From positions 62,001-126,000 of the forward strand of contig NZ_NRRY01000006.1 of assembly GCF_016583905.1 (NCBI RefSeq): a DNA stretch of 64,000 bases. Reading direction: 5' to 3'. The translations under genes were made by a program, and so were the position numbers. The stretch's first letter is position 1, and every line of letters starts with the position of its first letter. Source of the stretch: Lamprobacter modestohalophilus (GTDB lineage: Bacteria; Pseudomonadota; Gammaproteobacteria; Chromatiales; Chromatiaceae). Positions 1 through 9,251 of the stretch are shown piece after piece. The notes under the pieces are model-generated. The model was not told where the DNA came from. It worked only from the letters and a program-made list of their open reading frames with translations, and did no database searches.

Positions 1-208
1 TGGTCGAGACATTGACCACGCCCGGCACGGTCTCTGCGAGCATCGGCGCCAGTGACGGCAGCGGCTCGCCATCGACTGCGGCCGGTAGGCCGGCGAGCGC
101 TAGCGGTGTCGTCAGCGCCAGCCAGGCGGCGAGCAGTGCGGTGCTTAGAGTGCGAAAGAGAGGCTGGGCACTCTGCGAGGTGAATGCTTGAAGGTGAAAC
201 ACAGGCAT
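1..208 (-). CDS. DegP/DegQ-like periplasmic serine protease, N-terminal part only
   Basis: The window edge cuts this minus-strand gene; only the first 69 codons are present. From the ATG at 208 the product has a hydrophobic signal segment (about residues 18-39, ending near LALA) followed by LPSLAPMLAETVPGVVNVST, which matches the start of the mature region of Do/DegQ-family (HtrA) proteases, where LPSLAPML..VLPAVV is characteristic. The family degrades misfolded envelope proteins in the periplasm. The catalytic His-Asp-Ser and PDZ domains would lie beyond position 1 and cannot be checked. No strong ribosome binding site precedes the ATG, so the start is provisional. It lies downstream of parC on the same strand, separated by 331 bp that hold a dispersed repeat. 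Confidence 0.65.
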   Translation of the reverse strand, partial: MPVFHLQAFTSQSAQPLFRTLSTALLAAWLALTTPLALAGLPAAVDGEPLPSLAPMLAETVPGVVNVST

Positions 209-275
209 TGGTGCTAGCGACAGATTCTGCGGTTGGTCGATTCGCGGTTGGTCGATTTAATCAAGGCATAGCTGA

Positions 276-347
276 GTGGCTGTCAATTTTCTACTTCCCG
301 ATCATCACTCAACCATGGCTCTCAAATCGGAAAGAAGTTGGTGGACA
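276..347 (-). repeat. 72-bp dispersed repeat, copy R1
   Basis: Read on the minus strand from 347, this starts TGTCCACCAACTTCTTTCCG and aligns without gaps to 3197-3268 (about 58 of 72 bases by hand) and to 54961-55032 (about 54 of 72). It holds an inner inverted repeat, CTTTCCGATT pairing with GATCGGGAAG with two G-U pairs. It lies between the protease start and the parC stop; the rest of that 331-bp gap shows no credible gene. Confidence 0.75.
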
Positions 348-539
348 GTTTCTTAAGGGCAACGCGCCTGAGATGCCATTTGATCCTTGCGCAGCAACGA
401 GGCCAGTATGGGCATGGATGGCTGGGTCAGCATTGGGTTCCATGCCACCTGATCAGGGCGCTACAGGGGCCGCCTGGGTCAACCCTAACGCGTCAAGATG
501 CGCTTCAATCTCGCTGGGTAGACGCAACGCTAAGATTAC

Positions 540-2804
540 TCAAGCCTTGTAGCCGTCAGGTAGCTCCATTCCCTCGACCCGTTGGAACCCGCGTGGTAAC
601 AAGGCCCCCCGGCGTCCGCGTTCGGCCTGATAACGTTCGATGTCGGCCGGTTTTAGCGTCAGTTGACGCTTACCGCTGAGGATGCTGAGGTTCGCTCCCG
701 TCGGCAAGGTGCAGATGGCGGCGACCACCTCTTCTCGCGATTTCACGCGGGCACTTGGGATACCAATCAGCTTGTTGCCTTTGCCGCGCGTCAGCTCTGG
801 CAGCTCGGCGACCGGGAACACCAGCAGATGACCGGCAGTGGTGGCCACTGCGACCAGTGCATCCGGTCCGTTCGACACCGACACCGGCAGCAGAACCTGC
901 GCGCCTTCGGGCAAGGTCAAGACCGCCTTGCCGCCGCGCGGCTTGGCGATCAGGGCCTCCAGCGGACAGATGAAGCCATAGCCGGCATCCGAGGCCATCA
1001 GCAGACGCTGTGTGGGATCACCACCAAGCACAGTGACGAAGCTCGCGCCCTTGGGCGGATCAAGCCGGCCCGTCAGGGGCTCGCCCTGTCCACGGGCCGA
1101 TGGCAGCGAATGCGCTGGCAGCGAATAGCAGCGTCCAGTGCTATCCAAGAATACGGCTGACTGATTGCTGCGCAGTCGAGCCGCAGACAAGAAGCGATCC
1201 CCAGCCTTGTACGAGAGGCTGGAGCCGTCGATCTCATGGCCCTTGCCCTGGCGTACCCAGCCCTTCTCCGAAATCACGACGGTGACCGGCTCGCTTGGGG
1301 TCAGCTCGGTCTCATTCAGCGCGCTAGCCAGCGCCCGTTCGGTCAGCGGCGAGCGGCGCGCATCGCCATGCTTCTTCACATCCTGCTCGATCTCGTCGAT
1401 GATCAGGTCGCGTAGCTTGGTCTCGTCGCCAAGGATCGCCTGGATGCCGTCTCGCTCCGCCGCCATCGCATCCTGCTCGGCGCGGATCTTCATCTCTTCG
1501 AGCCGCGCCAGCTGCCGCAGCCGGGTATTCAACACATACTCGGCCTGCACCTCGGAGAGGCCGAAGTGCGCCATCAGCACCGGCTTCGGCTCGTCCTCGG
1601 TGCGGATGATGCGGATCACCTCGTCGATATTCAGAAAGGCGATCAGCAGGCCGTCTAACAGGTGCAGCCGCTCGAGCACCTTGTCGAGCCGATGCTGCAG
1701 CCGGCGCCGCAGGGTGCTGCGCCGATAGGTCAGCCACTCGGACAGGATCTCGCGCAGGCTCATCACGCGCGGCCGGCCGTTGAGCGCAATCAGGTTCATG
1801 TTGACCCGATAGCTGCGCTCGAGATCGGTGGTGGCGAACAGATGCGACATCAGCCGCGCGACATCGATGCGGTTCGAGCGTGGAACCAGCACTAGGCGCG
1901 TCGGGCACTCGTGGTCTGATTCATCACGCAGATCTTCGAGCATCGGCAGCTTCTTCGCCTGCATCTGCGCGGCGATCTGCTCCATCACCCGACTGCCGGA
2001 GACCTGATAGGGCAGGGCGGTGATGATGATGTCGCCCTGCTCCAGCTCGTAGCAGGCGCGTTGCTTGATCGAGCCGTGGCCGGTCTCGTACATCCGCCGG
2101 AGTTCGGCTGGCGGCGTAATGATCTCGGCCGCGGTCGGGAAGTCTGGCCCGCGGATATGGCGCATCAAGGCATCCAGCTCGGCGTTCGGATGCTTGAGCA
2201 GGTGGATGCAGGCCTTGGCGACCTCGCGCAGATTGTGCGATGGGATGTCGGTGGCCATGCCAACGGCGATACCGCTGGCGCCGTTCAGCAGCAGATTCGG
2301 TAGCCGAGCCGGTAAGGTCTTTGGCTCCTCCAAGGTGCCATCGAAGTTCGGCTGCCAGTCGACGGTGCCCTGCGCGACCTCGGCCAACAGCAGATCGGCA
2401 TAGGGTGTCAGGCGCGACTCGGTGTAGCGCATCGCCGCAAAGGACTTGGGGTCATCCGGTGAGCCCCAGTTACCCTGGCCATCGATCAGCGGATAGCGAT
2501 AGCTGAACGATTGGGCCATCAGCACCATCGCCTCGTAGCAGGCGCTGTCGCCATGCGGATGGAACTTACCGAGCACATCACCGACGGTGCGCGCCGATTT
2601 CTTGAACTTCGCCGTCGCCGTGAGCCCGAGATCAGACATCGCATACAGGATGCGGCGTTGGACCGGCTTCAGCCCATCGCCGACGTGCGGCAGGGCCCGG
2701 TCCAGGATCACGTACATCGAGTAATCGAGGTAGGCCTTTTCGCTGAACAGATGCAGTGGCAGGCGCTCGAGGCCTTCGGGGCTATAGATCGGGGTGTCGG
2801 TCAT
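540..2804 (-). CDS. parC: DNA topoisomerase IV subunit A
   Basis: ParC is the DNA-cleaving subunit of topoisomerase IV, which decatenates daughter chromosomes together with ParE. The 754-residue length matches the E. coli protein (752). The N-terminal winged-helix/tower part is clear: the quinolone-resistance region reads [11 protein letters not shown] (about residues 82-92) with wild-type-like Ser and Glu, and the catalytic tyrosine is Y127 in AAMRYTESR. The C-terminal third fits the beta-pinwheel that is shorter and more divergent in ParC than in GyrA; no GyrA box was seen. The start is ATG at 2804, giving [20 protein letters not shown], a typical ParC beginning. parE is not nearby. The gene stands alone between two copies of a dispersed repeat. 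Confidence 0.96.
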   Translation of the reverse strand: MTDTPIYSPEGLERLPLHLFSEKAYLDYSMYVILDRALPHVGDGLKPVQRRILYAMSDLGLTATAKFKKSARTVGDVLGKFHPHGDSACYEAMVLMAQSFSYRYPLIDGQGNWGSPDDPKSFAAMRYTESRLTPYADLLLAEVAQGTVDWQPNFDGTLEEPKTLPARLPNLLLNGASGIAVGMATDIPSHNLREVAKACIHLLKHPNAELDALMRHIRGPDFPTAAEIITPPAELRRMYETGHGSIKQRACYELEQGDIIITALPYQVSGSRVMEQIAAQMQAKKLPMLEDLRDESDHECPTRLVLVPRSNRIDVARLMSHLFATTDLERSYRVNMNLIALNGRPRVMSLREILSEWLTYRRSTLRRRLQHRLDKVLERLHLLDGLLIAFLNIDEVIRIIRTEDEPKPVLMAHFGLSEVQAEYVLNTRLRQLARLEEMKIRAEQDAMAAERDGIQAILGDETKLRDLIIDEIEQDVKKHGDARRSPLTERALASALNETELTPSEPVTVVISEKGWVRQGKGHEIDGSSLSYKAGDRFLSAARLRSNQSAVFLDSTGRCYSLPAHSLPSARGQGEPLTGRLDPPKGASFVTVLGGDPTQRLLMASDAGYGFICPLEALIAKPRGGKAVLTLPEGAQVLLPVSVSNGPDALVAVATTAGHLLVFPVAELPELTRGKGNKLIGIPSARVKSREEVVAAICTLPTGANLSILSGKRQLTLKPADIERYQAERGRRGALLPRGFQRVEGMELPDGYKA

Positions 2805-3268
2805 GCGGTGGCGGTCGGCGGTTGGCCGAGATTGATCAGAGGTGAATGCGGCGAGCGGCCGCCGCTTGGGGGCCTTGATTGGGCGCCATCAGCGCCCAGG
2901 GTCGCAGGCGTTGGATGGCTGGTGCGGGATTGGATAAATGACGTGAAAACCCAGCGCAGAGCGCCAAGATCAGCGGATGCTAACCAGCTGGCCTGGGGGG
3001 CTAAGACCCAGCAATCGATTGGCGGGCCATCTCGTAACGACTGACGTCGACCTTTCATGACTGATCAAGGAGCGCGCCGAGAGCATCGACGGGCTCAGTG
3101 ATCAGCGTGGCAAAGATTGAAGGCGGACCAAAAAGACCCGCCAGCCAGTATGAGATAGAGCAGAAAGCGCCTTAGAAAGTGTCCGTCATTAAAAAGTGTC
3201 CATCAACTTCTTTCCGATTTTAAGGCCAGTGTTGAGCGATCATCGGTCAGTAGGCAATGGACAACCAC
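2805..3268. other. Intergenic region upstream of parC
   Basis: No credible gene is seen in 2805-3196. A short minus-strand frame runs up to 3058 but its product has biased composition and no family resemblance. Near the right end a 9-base word (AAAGTGTCC) occurs twice at about 3174 and 3194, and the last 72 bases are repeat copy R2. Confidence 0.6.
3197..3268 (+). repeat. 72-bp dispersed repeat, copy R2
   Basis: This is the plus-strand copy, beginning TGTCCATCAACTTCTTTCCG and ending directly next to the pgpA stop codon (3269-3271). It is about 81% identical to R1 without gaps. In this copy the outer ends are themselves inverted (TGTCCA near the start, TGGACA near the end), while the inner stem is reduced to CCGAT/ATCGG. 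Confidence 0.75.
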
Positions 3269-3808
3269 TTAGTGCGCGATGGTTGCGACACCATGGCCAA
3301 GTGAGGCGCTGACGATCATCGCCATGAAGGTCAACACGACCCAGGTCATGGCGCCGGCGACCAGGTCATCGGCCATGATGCCAAGCCCGCCCTTGAAGCG
3401 CTTCTCGGTCCAGCTCACCGGCCAGGGCTTATAGATATCGAACAGGCGGAACAGCAGGAAGCCCATCAGAATCCAAGCCAGGCTGACCACCGGGGCTGCG
3501 GCCATCGCGACCAGGAAGCCGACGATCTCGTCCCAGACGATGGACGGGGGATCATCCTCGCCCATCTCGGCGGCGACCTTGTCACAGGCCCAGAGTCCGA
3601 CGCCGATCAGCACCGCTAGGGCGACCAAGTAGGCTAAGCCTGGCAGATGGGAGAGCACCAGATAGATTGGGATCGCGACCAGGGTGCCCATGGTGCCTGG
3701 CGCCATCGGCGAGAGGCCGGCACCAAAGCCATAGGCGATGAGGTGGTCGGGGCGGGTGGGTTGAAAGCTGGGGCTGGCGATGGCGCCAGAGCTTGAGGTC
3801 GTGCTCAT
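3269..3808 (-). CDS. pgpA: Phosphatidylglycerophosphatase A
   Basis: PgpA is an inner-membrane enzyme that dephosphorylates phosphatidylglycerophosphate to phosphatidylglycerol. The 179-residue product has the PgpA family marks: GFGAGLSPMAPGTMGTL near residues 28-44, the acidic stretch WDEIVGFLVA, the RLFDIYKPWP motif and GLGIMADDLVAG near the C terminus, with several membrane helices. The ATG at 3808 follows a good ribosome binding site (AGGAGACAACCG). It is the last gene of the minus-strand run ribBA-ribH-nusB-thiL-pgpA, the usual place for pgpA in gammaproteobacteria. The stop codon abuts a dispersed repeat. Confidence 0.94.
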   Translation of the reverse strand: MSTTSSSGAIASPSFQPTRPDHLIAYGFGAGLSPMAPGTMGTLVAIPIYLVLSHLPGLAYLVALAVLIGVGLWACDKVAAEMGEDDPPSIVWDEIVGFLVAMAAAPVVSLAWILMGFLLFRLFDIYKPWPVSWTEKRFKGGLGIMADDLVAGAMTWVVLTFMAMIVSASLGHGVATIAH

Positions 3809-3916
3809 CGGTTGTCTCCTTGAGGGATTAAGTGGATATTGAGGTGTTGAGCGAGCGTTGATCAGCGGCTTTTAAAGTCAATTGATGTTTGGCGCGGCTG
3901 ATCTGATGATCGCCGA

Positions 3917-4870
3917 TCAGCGTGCAAAATGATCGTAGCCAGTGCGCTCGCTGTGCCATTGGTGACCCTCCGCGGTCATCCAGCGCAGGCCTGGGCGGGA
4001 TTCGATCTCGCCGATCTGCGTCAGTGGACAGCCCGCGGCGGCGGCAAGCACGCTCAGTTCAGCAAGATGCGACTTGGGTATGGTAAAGCAGAGCTCATAG
4101 TCATCGCCGGCCGAGAGAGGTAAAGACCAATCGCTGCTGGCTGCGACCTCACCGGCGACCTGGTCGGCGAGTGGCAGACGGTCGAGCTGGATGCGGGCGC
4201 CGTAGCCGGAGGCCGTCAGGATATGCCCTAGGTCTGAGGCCAGGCCATCTGACAGGTCAATCGCCGCAGTCGCAACCCCGCGCAGCACTTCACCCAAGGT
4301 GACCCGCGGCGTTGGCCGCTCGAGACGCTGGCGCAGATAATCGCCGAGCGGCTCACCGCGCTGCACATGCTGGAGTGCGAGCCCAGCGTCGCCGAGCGCG
4401 CCACTGACGCAGACGAGATCCCCGGGTCGTGCGCCCGAGCGGCGCAGCGCGTGGCCCTTGGGCACGAAACCGTGCACCTGCACAGAGATGCATAGCGGGC
4501 CGCGGGTCAGGTCGCCGCCGACGAGGCGGACGTCTTCGTGACGGGCCAGCTCGGCAAAGCCGCGCGCAAAGGCCTGCAGCCAGTCCTCATCGGGCTCTGG
4601 CAAGGTCAGCGCCAGGGTCGCCCAGGCCGGCTCGGCACCGACCGCGGCCAGATCGCTGAGGCCCACCGCGAGTGACTTATGGCCCAGGCCCTCGGGAGCG
4701 GTCTCCGGCAGGAAGTGAACGCCGGACACTAGGGTATCGATGCTCACCGCCAGCTCGCGATCGGCGGGCACCTGCAGCAGGGCGCAATCGTCGCCGACAT
4801 CGACGATGACGTCGCCGCGCGCGCAGCCGAGACCGGTCAGGTGGCGTTGGATCAGATCGAATTCAGACAT
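3917..4870 (-). CDS. thiL: Thiamine-monophosphate kinase
   Basis: ThiL phosphorylates thiamine monophosphate to the active cofactor thiamine diphosphate. The 317-residue product starts MSEFDLIQRHL like other ThiL proteins, has DVGDDCALL (metal and ATP binding) near residue 24, the VSGVHF stretch, AVGLSDLAAVGAEP, VGGDLTRGP, and AAIDLSDGLASDLGH. All are diagnostic of the PurM-like kinase fold of this family. I chose the ATG at 4870 over an upstream TTG at 4885 because it gives the family start and has GAGAG upstream. The gene lies between nusB and pgpA in the same direction. Confidence 0.95.
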   Translation of the reverse strand: MSEFDLIQRHLTGLGCARGDVIVDVGDDCALLQVPADRELAVSIDTLVSGVHFLPETAPEGLGHKSLAVGLSDLAAVGAEPAWATLALTLPEPDEDWLQAFARGFAELARHEDVRLVGGDLTRGPLCISVQVHGFVPKGHALRRSGARPGDLVCVSGALGDAGLALQHVQRGEPLGDYLRQRLERPTPRVTLGEVLRGVATAAIDLSDGLASDLGHILTASGYGARIQLDRLPLADQVAGEVAASSDWSLPLSAGDDYELCFTIPKSHLAELSVLAAAAGCPLTQIGEIESRPGLRWMTAEGHQWHSERTGYDHFAR

Positions 4871-5020
4871 CGCGATGGCTCTCAACGGGCGCTGCTGTGT
4901 TCGGCTTAGTCACTGTTTAGTCACTGTCGATTGTCTGCTTGCCGTTGACTGACGGACAGTGGTGCTCCGAGTCCGAAAGTGGTTGCTGGATGCTGTCTAA
5001 TCAGGTGGCTAGGCGGATAT

Positions 5021-5557
5021 CTAGGCGGGTGTCTTGCGGGCAAGCTCGTCAGCGCGGGCCGTGCGCGCGACCCGGTCCAGCACCGCGTTGACATAGCGAT
5101 GGCCCTGTTCGGCACCGAAGGCCTTGGCCAGTTCGACCGCCTCATTGATGACCACCCGCACTGGCAATTCATGGCTGTACAGCAGCTCAAAGGTGCCGAT
5201 GCGCAGGATACTGCGCTCGACGGGGTCGAGGCTCTGCAGCGAGCGATCGAGGTTGCCGCGCAGGGCGTCGTCGATCTCGTCGGCCTTCTCCGGGACCCCG
5301 CGCAGCAGGCTGCTGAAGAGCTGATGATCGTATGGGCGGACGCTCGGCGGTTGCTTGGCCGGCTGGCCGTGCTTGCCGCTCGATGCGGCGGCGGGCGTCT
5401 CAGCACGATCTTCAGACATGCCCTCGGCAATCGCCTCCATCCAGGACGGGTCGTCGAAGAAATGGCTGGCGATCTCGGCTGGCGTTTGCCCGCTGACCTG
5501 CCATTGGTAGAGCGCGAGCACGGCATAGCGACGCGCCTCGCTGCGGCGTCCGGCCAT
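5021..5557 (-). CDS. nusB: Transcription antitermination factor NusB
   Basis: NusB binds boxA RNA with NusE (S10) and supports rRNA antitermination. The 178-residue product begins MAGRRSEARRYAVLALYQWQ, the family start, and ends with the all-helical core ERSILRIGTFELLYS, VVINEAVELAKAFG and HRYVNAVLDRVAR. A proline/serine-rich linker with an acidic patch (about residues 50-75) is slightly longer than in E. coli NusB (139 residues). The start at 5557 lies 1 base after the ribH stop, so the two are probably translationally coupled. A longer frame back to 5650 lies inside ribH and is not needed. Confidence 0.94.
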   Translation of the reverse strand: MAGRRSEARRYAVLALYQWQVSGQTPAEIASHFFDDPSWMEAIAEGMSEDRAETPAAASSGKHGQPAKQPPSVRPYDHQLFSSLLRGVPEKADEIDDALRGNLDRSLQSLDPVERSILRIGTFELLYSHELPVRVVINEAVELAKAFGAEQGHRYVNAVLDRVARTARADELARKTPA

Positions 5558-5558
5558 C

Positions 5559-6026
5559 TCAGGACAGTCCGCGCAGGAGGTCGACCATCTCAATGGCCGA
5601 AAGCGCGGCCTCAGCGCCCTTGTTGCCGGCCTTGGTGCCAGCCCGCTCAATGGCTTGCTCGATGGTGTCGACCGTCAGTACGCCAAAGGTGACCGGGAGG
5701 CCGTGCTTGAGGCTGACCTGCGCCATGCCCTTCACGCATTCGCCGGCGACGTATTCGAAGTGCGGCGTGCCGCCGCGGATGACCGCACCGAGGGCGATGA
5801 CGGCGTCGTAGCCGCCCTTGGCCGCGATGCGCTCGATCACGACTGGCATCTCGAAGGCGCCGGGCACCCGCACGATGCTGAGGTCGGCCTCTTCGGCGCC
5901 GTGGCGCTTGAGGGTGTCGATGGCGCCTTTCTCCAGGCTCTCGACGATGAAGCTGTTCCAGCGCGACACCACCAGGCAATATCTCGCGTTGCCGGCGCGC
6001 AGCGCACCTTCATAGGTCTTGATCAT
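5559..6026 (-). CDS. ribH: 6,7-dimethyl-8-ribityllumazine synthase
   Basis: RibH condenses 5-amino-6-ribitylaminouracil with dihydroxybutanone phosphate to lumazine, the penultimate step of riboflavin synthesis. The 155-residue protein shows the family motifs: [13 protein letters not shown] near residue 19, [30 protein letters not shown] with the catalytic histidine, and [17 protein letters not shown]. It lies between ribBA and nusB; the substrate dihydroxybutanone phosphate is made by the neighbouring ribBA product. ATG at 6026. Confidence 0.97.
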   Translation of the reverse strand: MIKTYEGALRAGNARYCLVVSRWNSFIVESLEKGAIDTLKRHGAEEADLSIVRVPGAFEMPVVIERIAAKGGYDAVIALGAVIRGGTPHFEYVAGECVKGMAQVSLKHGLPVTFGVLTVDTIEQAIERAGTKAGNKGAEAALSAIEMVDLLRGLS

Positions 6027-6044
6027 TTTTGTATGCTCTAAAGG

Positions 6045-7160
6045 CTAGCCACCGAGGTATTCAACAACCTCGAGGTCGAATCCGGAAATGCCGTGCATGG
6101 CCTTTGGTGCGCTCATGACGCGCATCTTGTGCACACCGACATCGGCGAGGATTTGGGCGCCGATGCCGTAGGTGCGTAGCTCATTGCGGGTGCTGTGTGT
6201 GGAGGCTGGCGCCGCTGCCTGGTCGCCAGGCTCGGCGATCGCGGCCAGCTTGGCGAGCACATCTTCGCCCTGATCGCGATTGCGAAGCACCACGATCACT
6301 CCCTCGCCGGCATCGGCCATCTGCCGCATCACATCATCGAGCGGCCAGCCACAGGCCGGGTGCTGGACGCGGAACAGGTCGCAGACGGTATTTTGCAGAT
6401 GCACCCGCACCAGGGTTGGTCGTTCGGGATTGACCTCACCCATGACCAGTGCGAGGTGTATGTCATTGTCGATGGTGTCGCGATAGGCGGTGACCTTGAA
6501 GGTTCCGACCGCGGTAGGCAGGCTGCCCTGAGCCTCGCGGATGACGGCCTTCTCATTCGCAACACGGTAGTGGATGAGGTCGGCGATGGTGCCAATCTTC
6601 AGTCCATGAGCGGCGGCGAACGTCTCGAGGTCAGGCCGGCGCGCCATGGTGCCGTCTTCGTTCAAGATTTCGACGATGACGGCGGCCGGCTCGAAGCCGG
6701 CGAGACGGGCCAGGTCGCAACCGGCCTCGGTATGCCCGGCGCGGACCAAGACGCCGCCTGGCTGCGCCATGAGTGGGAAGACATGCCCGGGCTGGACCAG
6801 ATCGCTCGGCTTGGCGTTGTCGGCAACCGCGGCCGCCACAGTGCGGGCACGATCTGCAGCTGAGATGCCTGTGGTCACCCCGCGTGCAGCCTCGACTGAG
6901 ACAGTAAACGCCGTCGAATGCGCAGCGGTGTTGGCGTTGACCATGAGCGGCAACCGCAGCCGCTCGCAGCGCTCTTTGGTCAAGGTCAGGCAGATCAGGC
7001 CGCGGCCATATTTGGCCATGAAGTTGATCGCTTCCGGCGTCACGCTATCGGCAGCAAGCAGCAGATCACCCTCGTTTTCGCGATCTTCGTCATCCATCAT
7101 GATGACCATGCGCCCAGCACGGAGCTCGTCGATAATTTCTTCGGTCGAATTCAGAGTCAT
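6045..7160 (-). CDS. ribBA: 3,4-dihydroxy-2-butanone 4-phosphate synthase fused to a degenerate GTP cyclohydrolase II domain
   Basis: The N-terminal half (about residues 1-200) is a complete RibB domain: DDEDRENEGDL, HSTAFTVSVEA and GHTEAGCDLARLAG are all present, so it should convert ribulose 5-phosphate to dihydroxybutanone phosphate. The C-terminal half (about 205-371) resembles RibA but appears to lack the zinc-site pattern of functional GTP cyclohydrolase II (the RCDC-type cysteines); only NTVCDLF and HPACGW remain. Such RibBX-type proteins are common in proteobacteria and need a separate RibA, which is not in this window. The product is 371 residues and heads the ribBA-ribH-nusB-thiL-pgpA run. 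It is divergent from lipA, with about 150 bp between the two starts. Confidence 0.92.
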   Translation of the reverse strand: MTLNSTEEIIDELRAGRMVIMMDDEDRENEGDLLLAADSVTPEAINFMAKYGRGLICLTLTKERCERLRLPLMVNANTAAHSTAFTVSVEAARGVTTGISAADRARTVAAAVADNAKPSDLVQPGHVFPLMAQPGGVLVRAGHTEAGCDLARLAGFEPAAVIVEILNEDGTMARRPDLETFAAAHGLKIGTIADLIHYRVANEKAVIREAQGSLPTAVGTFKVTAYRDTIDNDIHLALVMGEVNPERPTLVRVHLQNTVCDLFRVQHPACGWPLDDVMRQMADAGEGVIVVLRNRDQGEDVLAKLAAIAEPGDQAAAPASTHSTRNELRTYGIGAQILADVGVHKMRVMSAPKAMHGISGFDLEVVEYLGG

Positions 7161-7311
7161 GGCACGGGAAACGTCAGGGCGCGCGGCGCGAGGTCAAGCC
7201 GACTAGCATAACGCAGCGTCTGCTAAGCGTCACTCGGTGGCTGCTGCCGTGCGTCGTGTAGCCAATGTTAGACTGATCATCATTGCTCCGCTGTCGAAGA
7301 GTTTCTCGTCA

Positions 7312-8292
7312 ATGCCTAACCCCCATAGCCTCACTGCCCCGTCTCGGTTGAGCCCGGATACGCATCAGCGCGGTCAAGACAAGGTCTCGCGCATCCCTGT
7401 CAAGGTCGAGCGGCTGAGCGAGATCCCGCGCAAGCCGGCCTGGATTCGCGCAAAGGCGCCAGTTGGCCCTGGCGTCGCGCGGATCAAGCGCCTGCTGCGT
7501 GAGAACAAGCTCGCGACGGTCTGTGAAGAGGCACAATGTCCAAACCTGGGCGAGTGCTTCAACCACGGCACCGCAACCTTCATGATCCTTGGTGATGTCT
7601 GTACCCGGCGCTGTCCGTTCTGCGATGTTGCCCACGGCCGGCCGCAGCCGATCGACGCGGCCGAGCCTGAGCTGCTAGCGGAGTCTGTTGAGCGCATGGG
7701 GCTCCGGTATGTTGTGATCACCTCGGTTGATCGGGACGATCTGCGCGATGGTGGTGCCGGGCACTTCGCGGCTTGTCTGAAGGCGGTGCGTGCGCGCTGC
7801 CCCGCGACGAAGCTCGAGGTCTTGGTGCCGGATTTCCGCGGCCGCGAGGAGCCGGCGCTGGCCGCGTTTGCGGGTGCGGCGACGCCTGATGTGTTCAATC
7901 ACAATCTGGAAACCGTACCGGCGCTCTATCCTGAGGCGCGGCCAGGGGCCGACTATGCCGGCTCGCTGCGGCTGCTGGAGCGCTTTAAGGCACTCCACCC
8001 ACGCGTGCCGACCAAGTCTGGGCTGATGCTCGGCCTCGGCGAGACCTCCGAGCAGGTGTTGGCAGTGATGGCCGATCTGCGCGCACAGGGTTGCGATATG
8101 CTCACACTGGGTCAGTATCTGCAGCCGAGCCGAGAGCATCTGCCGGTGCGTCGCTACTGGGAGCCGGCGGAATTCGAGGCGCTGCGTGACGCTGGCGAGC
8201 GGATGGGGTTCAGCAACGTTGCGAGTGGTCCGATGGTTCGCTCCTCCTATCACGCGGATCAGCAGGCGATTGGCGCGATCGGCCCAGAATGA
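7312..8292 (+). CDS. lipA: Lipoyl synthase
   Basis: LipA is a radical-SAM enzyme that inserts two sulfurs into protein-bound octanoate. The product from the ATG at 7312 is 326 residues. It contains the auxiliary cluster cysteines in [13 protein letters not shown] and the radical-SAM motif [15 protein letters not shown], followed by [12 protein letters not shown] and [12 protein letters not shown]. It ends [11 protein letters not shown], with the conserved serine region of the family. The open frame extends back to 7237, but those codons have no family counterpart and overlap the divergent promoter region. lipB is not adjacent. Confidence 0.96.
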   Translation: MPNPHSLTAPSRLSPDTHQRGQDKVSRIPVKVERLSEIPRKPAWIRAKAPVGPGVARIKRLLRENKLATVCEEAQCPNLGECFNHGTATFMILGDVCTRRCPFCDVAHGRPQPIDAAEPELLAESVERMGLRYVVITSVDRDDLRDGGAGHFAACLKAVRARCPATKLEVLVPDFRGREEPALAAFAGAATPDVFNHNLETVPALYPEARPGADYAGSLRLLERFKALHPRVPTKSGLMLGLGETSEQVLAVMADLRAQGCDMLTLGQYLQPSREHLPVRRYWEPAEFEALRDAGERMGFSNVASGPMVRSSYHADQQAIGAIGPE

Positions 8293-8346
8293 TCGAGCGA
8301 TGCTCGCGTACGGCTCGTGCTGAAGTTTCTTTCGGCTGATGCCCGA

Positions 8347-8371
8347 TGGCTCACCGGCCTTCGGTGAGTCA
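8347..8371 (+). terminator. Stem-loop after lipA
   Basis: TGGCTCACCG (8347-8356) can pair with CGGTGAGTCA (8362-8371) around a 5-base loop, giving nine Watson-Crick pairs and one G-U. It lies 55 bp past the lipA stop. There is no clear T-run, so it may be a weak terminator or an RNA-stabilising hairpin. Confidence 0.45.
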
Positions 8372-8478
8372 GCCTGCCCAGACAGGGGCGCGACAGGCTC
8401 CAAGTCGGCGCCTGGAACGTCGGTGACTGGCGCCAGCTTCTTACAGCGTTTGGCGCAAATCATTAGACGAGGTATTGG

Positions 8479-8859
8479 TTGTCGACGTTGATGTTGTTTC
8501 AGTTGGCGTTTGCATTCCTGCTGTTCATGGTGCTTGTCGCCTCCATACACAGCCTCAACCGTGCCGCCTTCGATCGGTATGGCTATGAGCCCTTCGCCCC
8601 GCCGAATGCGGCGCTGATGTGCATCCCGAGCTTGCTGTTGCTGTCGGTTGCGTCCGCGCTTCCTTCGCTGGCGGCACTCGGAACGCCTGAGCCAGTGGTG
8701 GTCGTCAAACTGCTCATCTGGGCACTGTTTCTCGTGTCGATGTTTGCCTTGCTGAGCTGGCGGACAAATCGGTGGATCGCCGGGATTGCGGCACTGATCC
8801 TCGCCGTGGCGGCTCCGGTCGTGCTGTTGACGGTCCTGTTTCAACGTTTGTCGCGCTGA
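8479..8859 (+). CDS. Small hydrophobic membrane protein, function unknown
   Basis: I do not recognise a family. The 126-residue product is mostly hydrophobic, with likely membrane segments at about residues 5-24, 45-66, 73-93 and 99-120, and a polar loop (HSLNRAAFDRYGYEPF) between the first two. The start is probably the TTG at 8479, because GACGAGG lies 6 bases upstream; the ATG at 8491 is the alternative. It lies alone between lipA and ribE on the same strand. The membrane pattern and placed ribosome binding site make a real gene likely; function cannot be inferred. Confidence 0.6.
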   Translation: MSTLMLFQLAFAFLLFMVLVASIHSLNRAAFDRYGYEPFAPPNAALMCIPSLLLLSVASALPSLAALGTPEPVVVVKLLIWALFLVSMFALLSWRTNRWIAGIAALILAVAAPVVLLTVLFQRLSR

Positions 8860-9251
8860 GTGTTAGCCGATCAAAGGCACTGTCAAGCCCGAGCGCTTGG
8901 GAGTTGCCCACAAGTCGCGGGGCGGCTTGGCCAGTCGGGAGTGCTTGCGGCAAGCGTCTTTCTCTGGTCAGCTGAGTTTGAATAACTCATTGTTTAATAA
9001 TGTTAAATTTTCGGCGGGCAAGGTTTGTCCGATTTAACTGAAGCGTCAAGAAGTCATGCACTTAGCAAGGGTTTCGACAATGTATCCACTGACTTATCCA
9101 CAGGTTCTGTGGATCACTGCCGAAACGCAAGCTGCGCTAATGGCTTGCATCCGTTTGTGGAATCGGCGGCGAGCTTTGTGGCCCAAGCTTGGCACGCTCG
9201 TCAGCGCGATCGCTGCCCTAGTCGCAGCGCTCGAGCAGTTCGGAGGTAGCG
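8860..9251. other. Intergenic region upstream of ribE
   Basis: No gene is supported here. An AT-rich stretch lies at about 8976-9016, and a cluster of DnaA-box-like words at 9082-9116. Two overlapping open frames (from 9025 and 9056) have no family resemblance. Confidence 0.6.
9094..9116. promoter_or_regulatory. Inverted pair of DnaA-box-like sites
   Basis: TTATCCACA at 9094-9102 is a perfect match to the E. coli DnaA-box consensus, and TGTGGATCA at 9108-9116 is a one-mismatch box in the opposite direction, together forming a near-palindrome. A weaker box (GTATCCACT, 9082-9090) precedes them. The function is unproven; it could be a DnaA-responsive regulatory site. Confidence 0.35.

Noticed and set aside
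2801-3058. 85-codon minus-strand frame upstream of parC
   Set aside because: Pro/Ser/Arg-rich low-information product without a start signal; overlaps only noncoding DNA.
8976-9116. Replication origin at the DnaA-box cluster
   Set aside because: Only one consensus box and one near match, and no dnaA, gidA, parAB or similar origin neighbours; kept only as a regulatory candidate.
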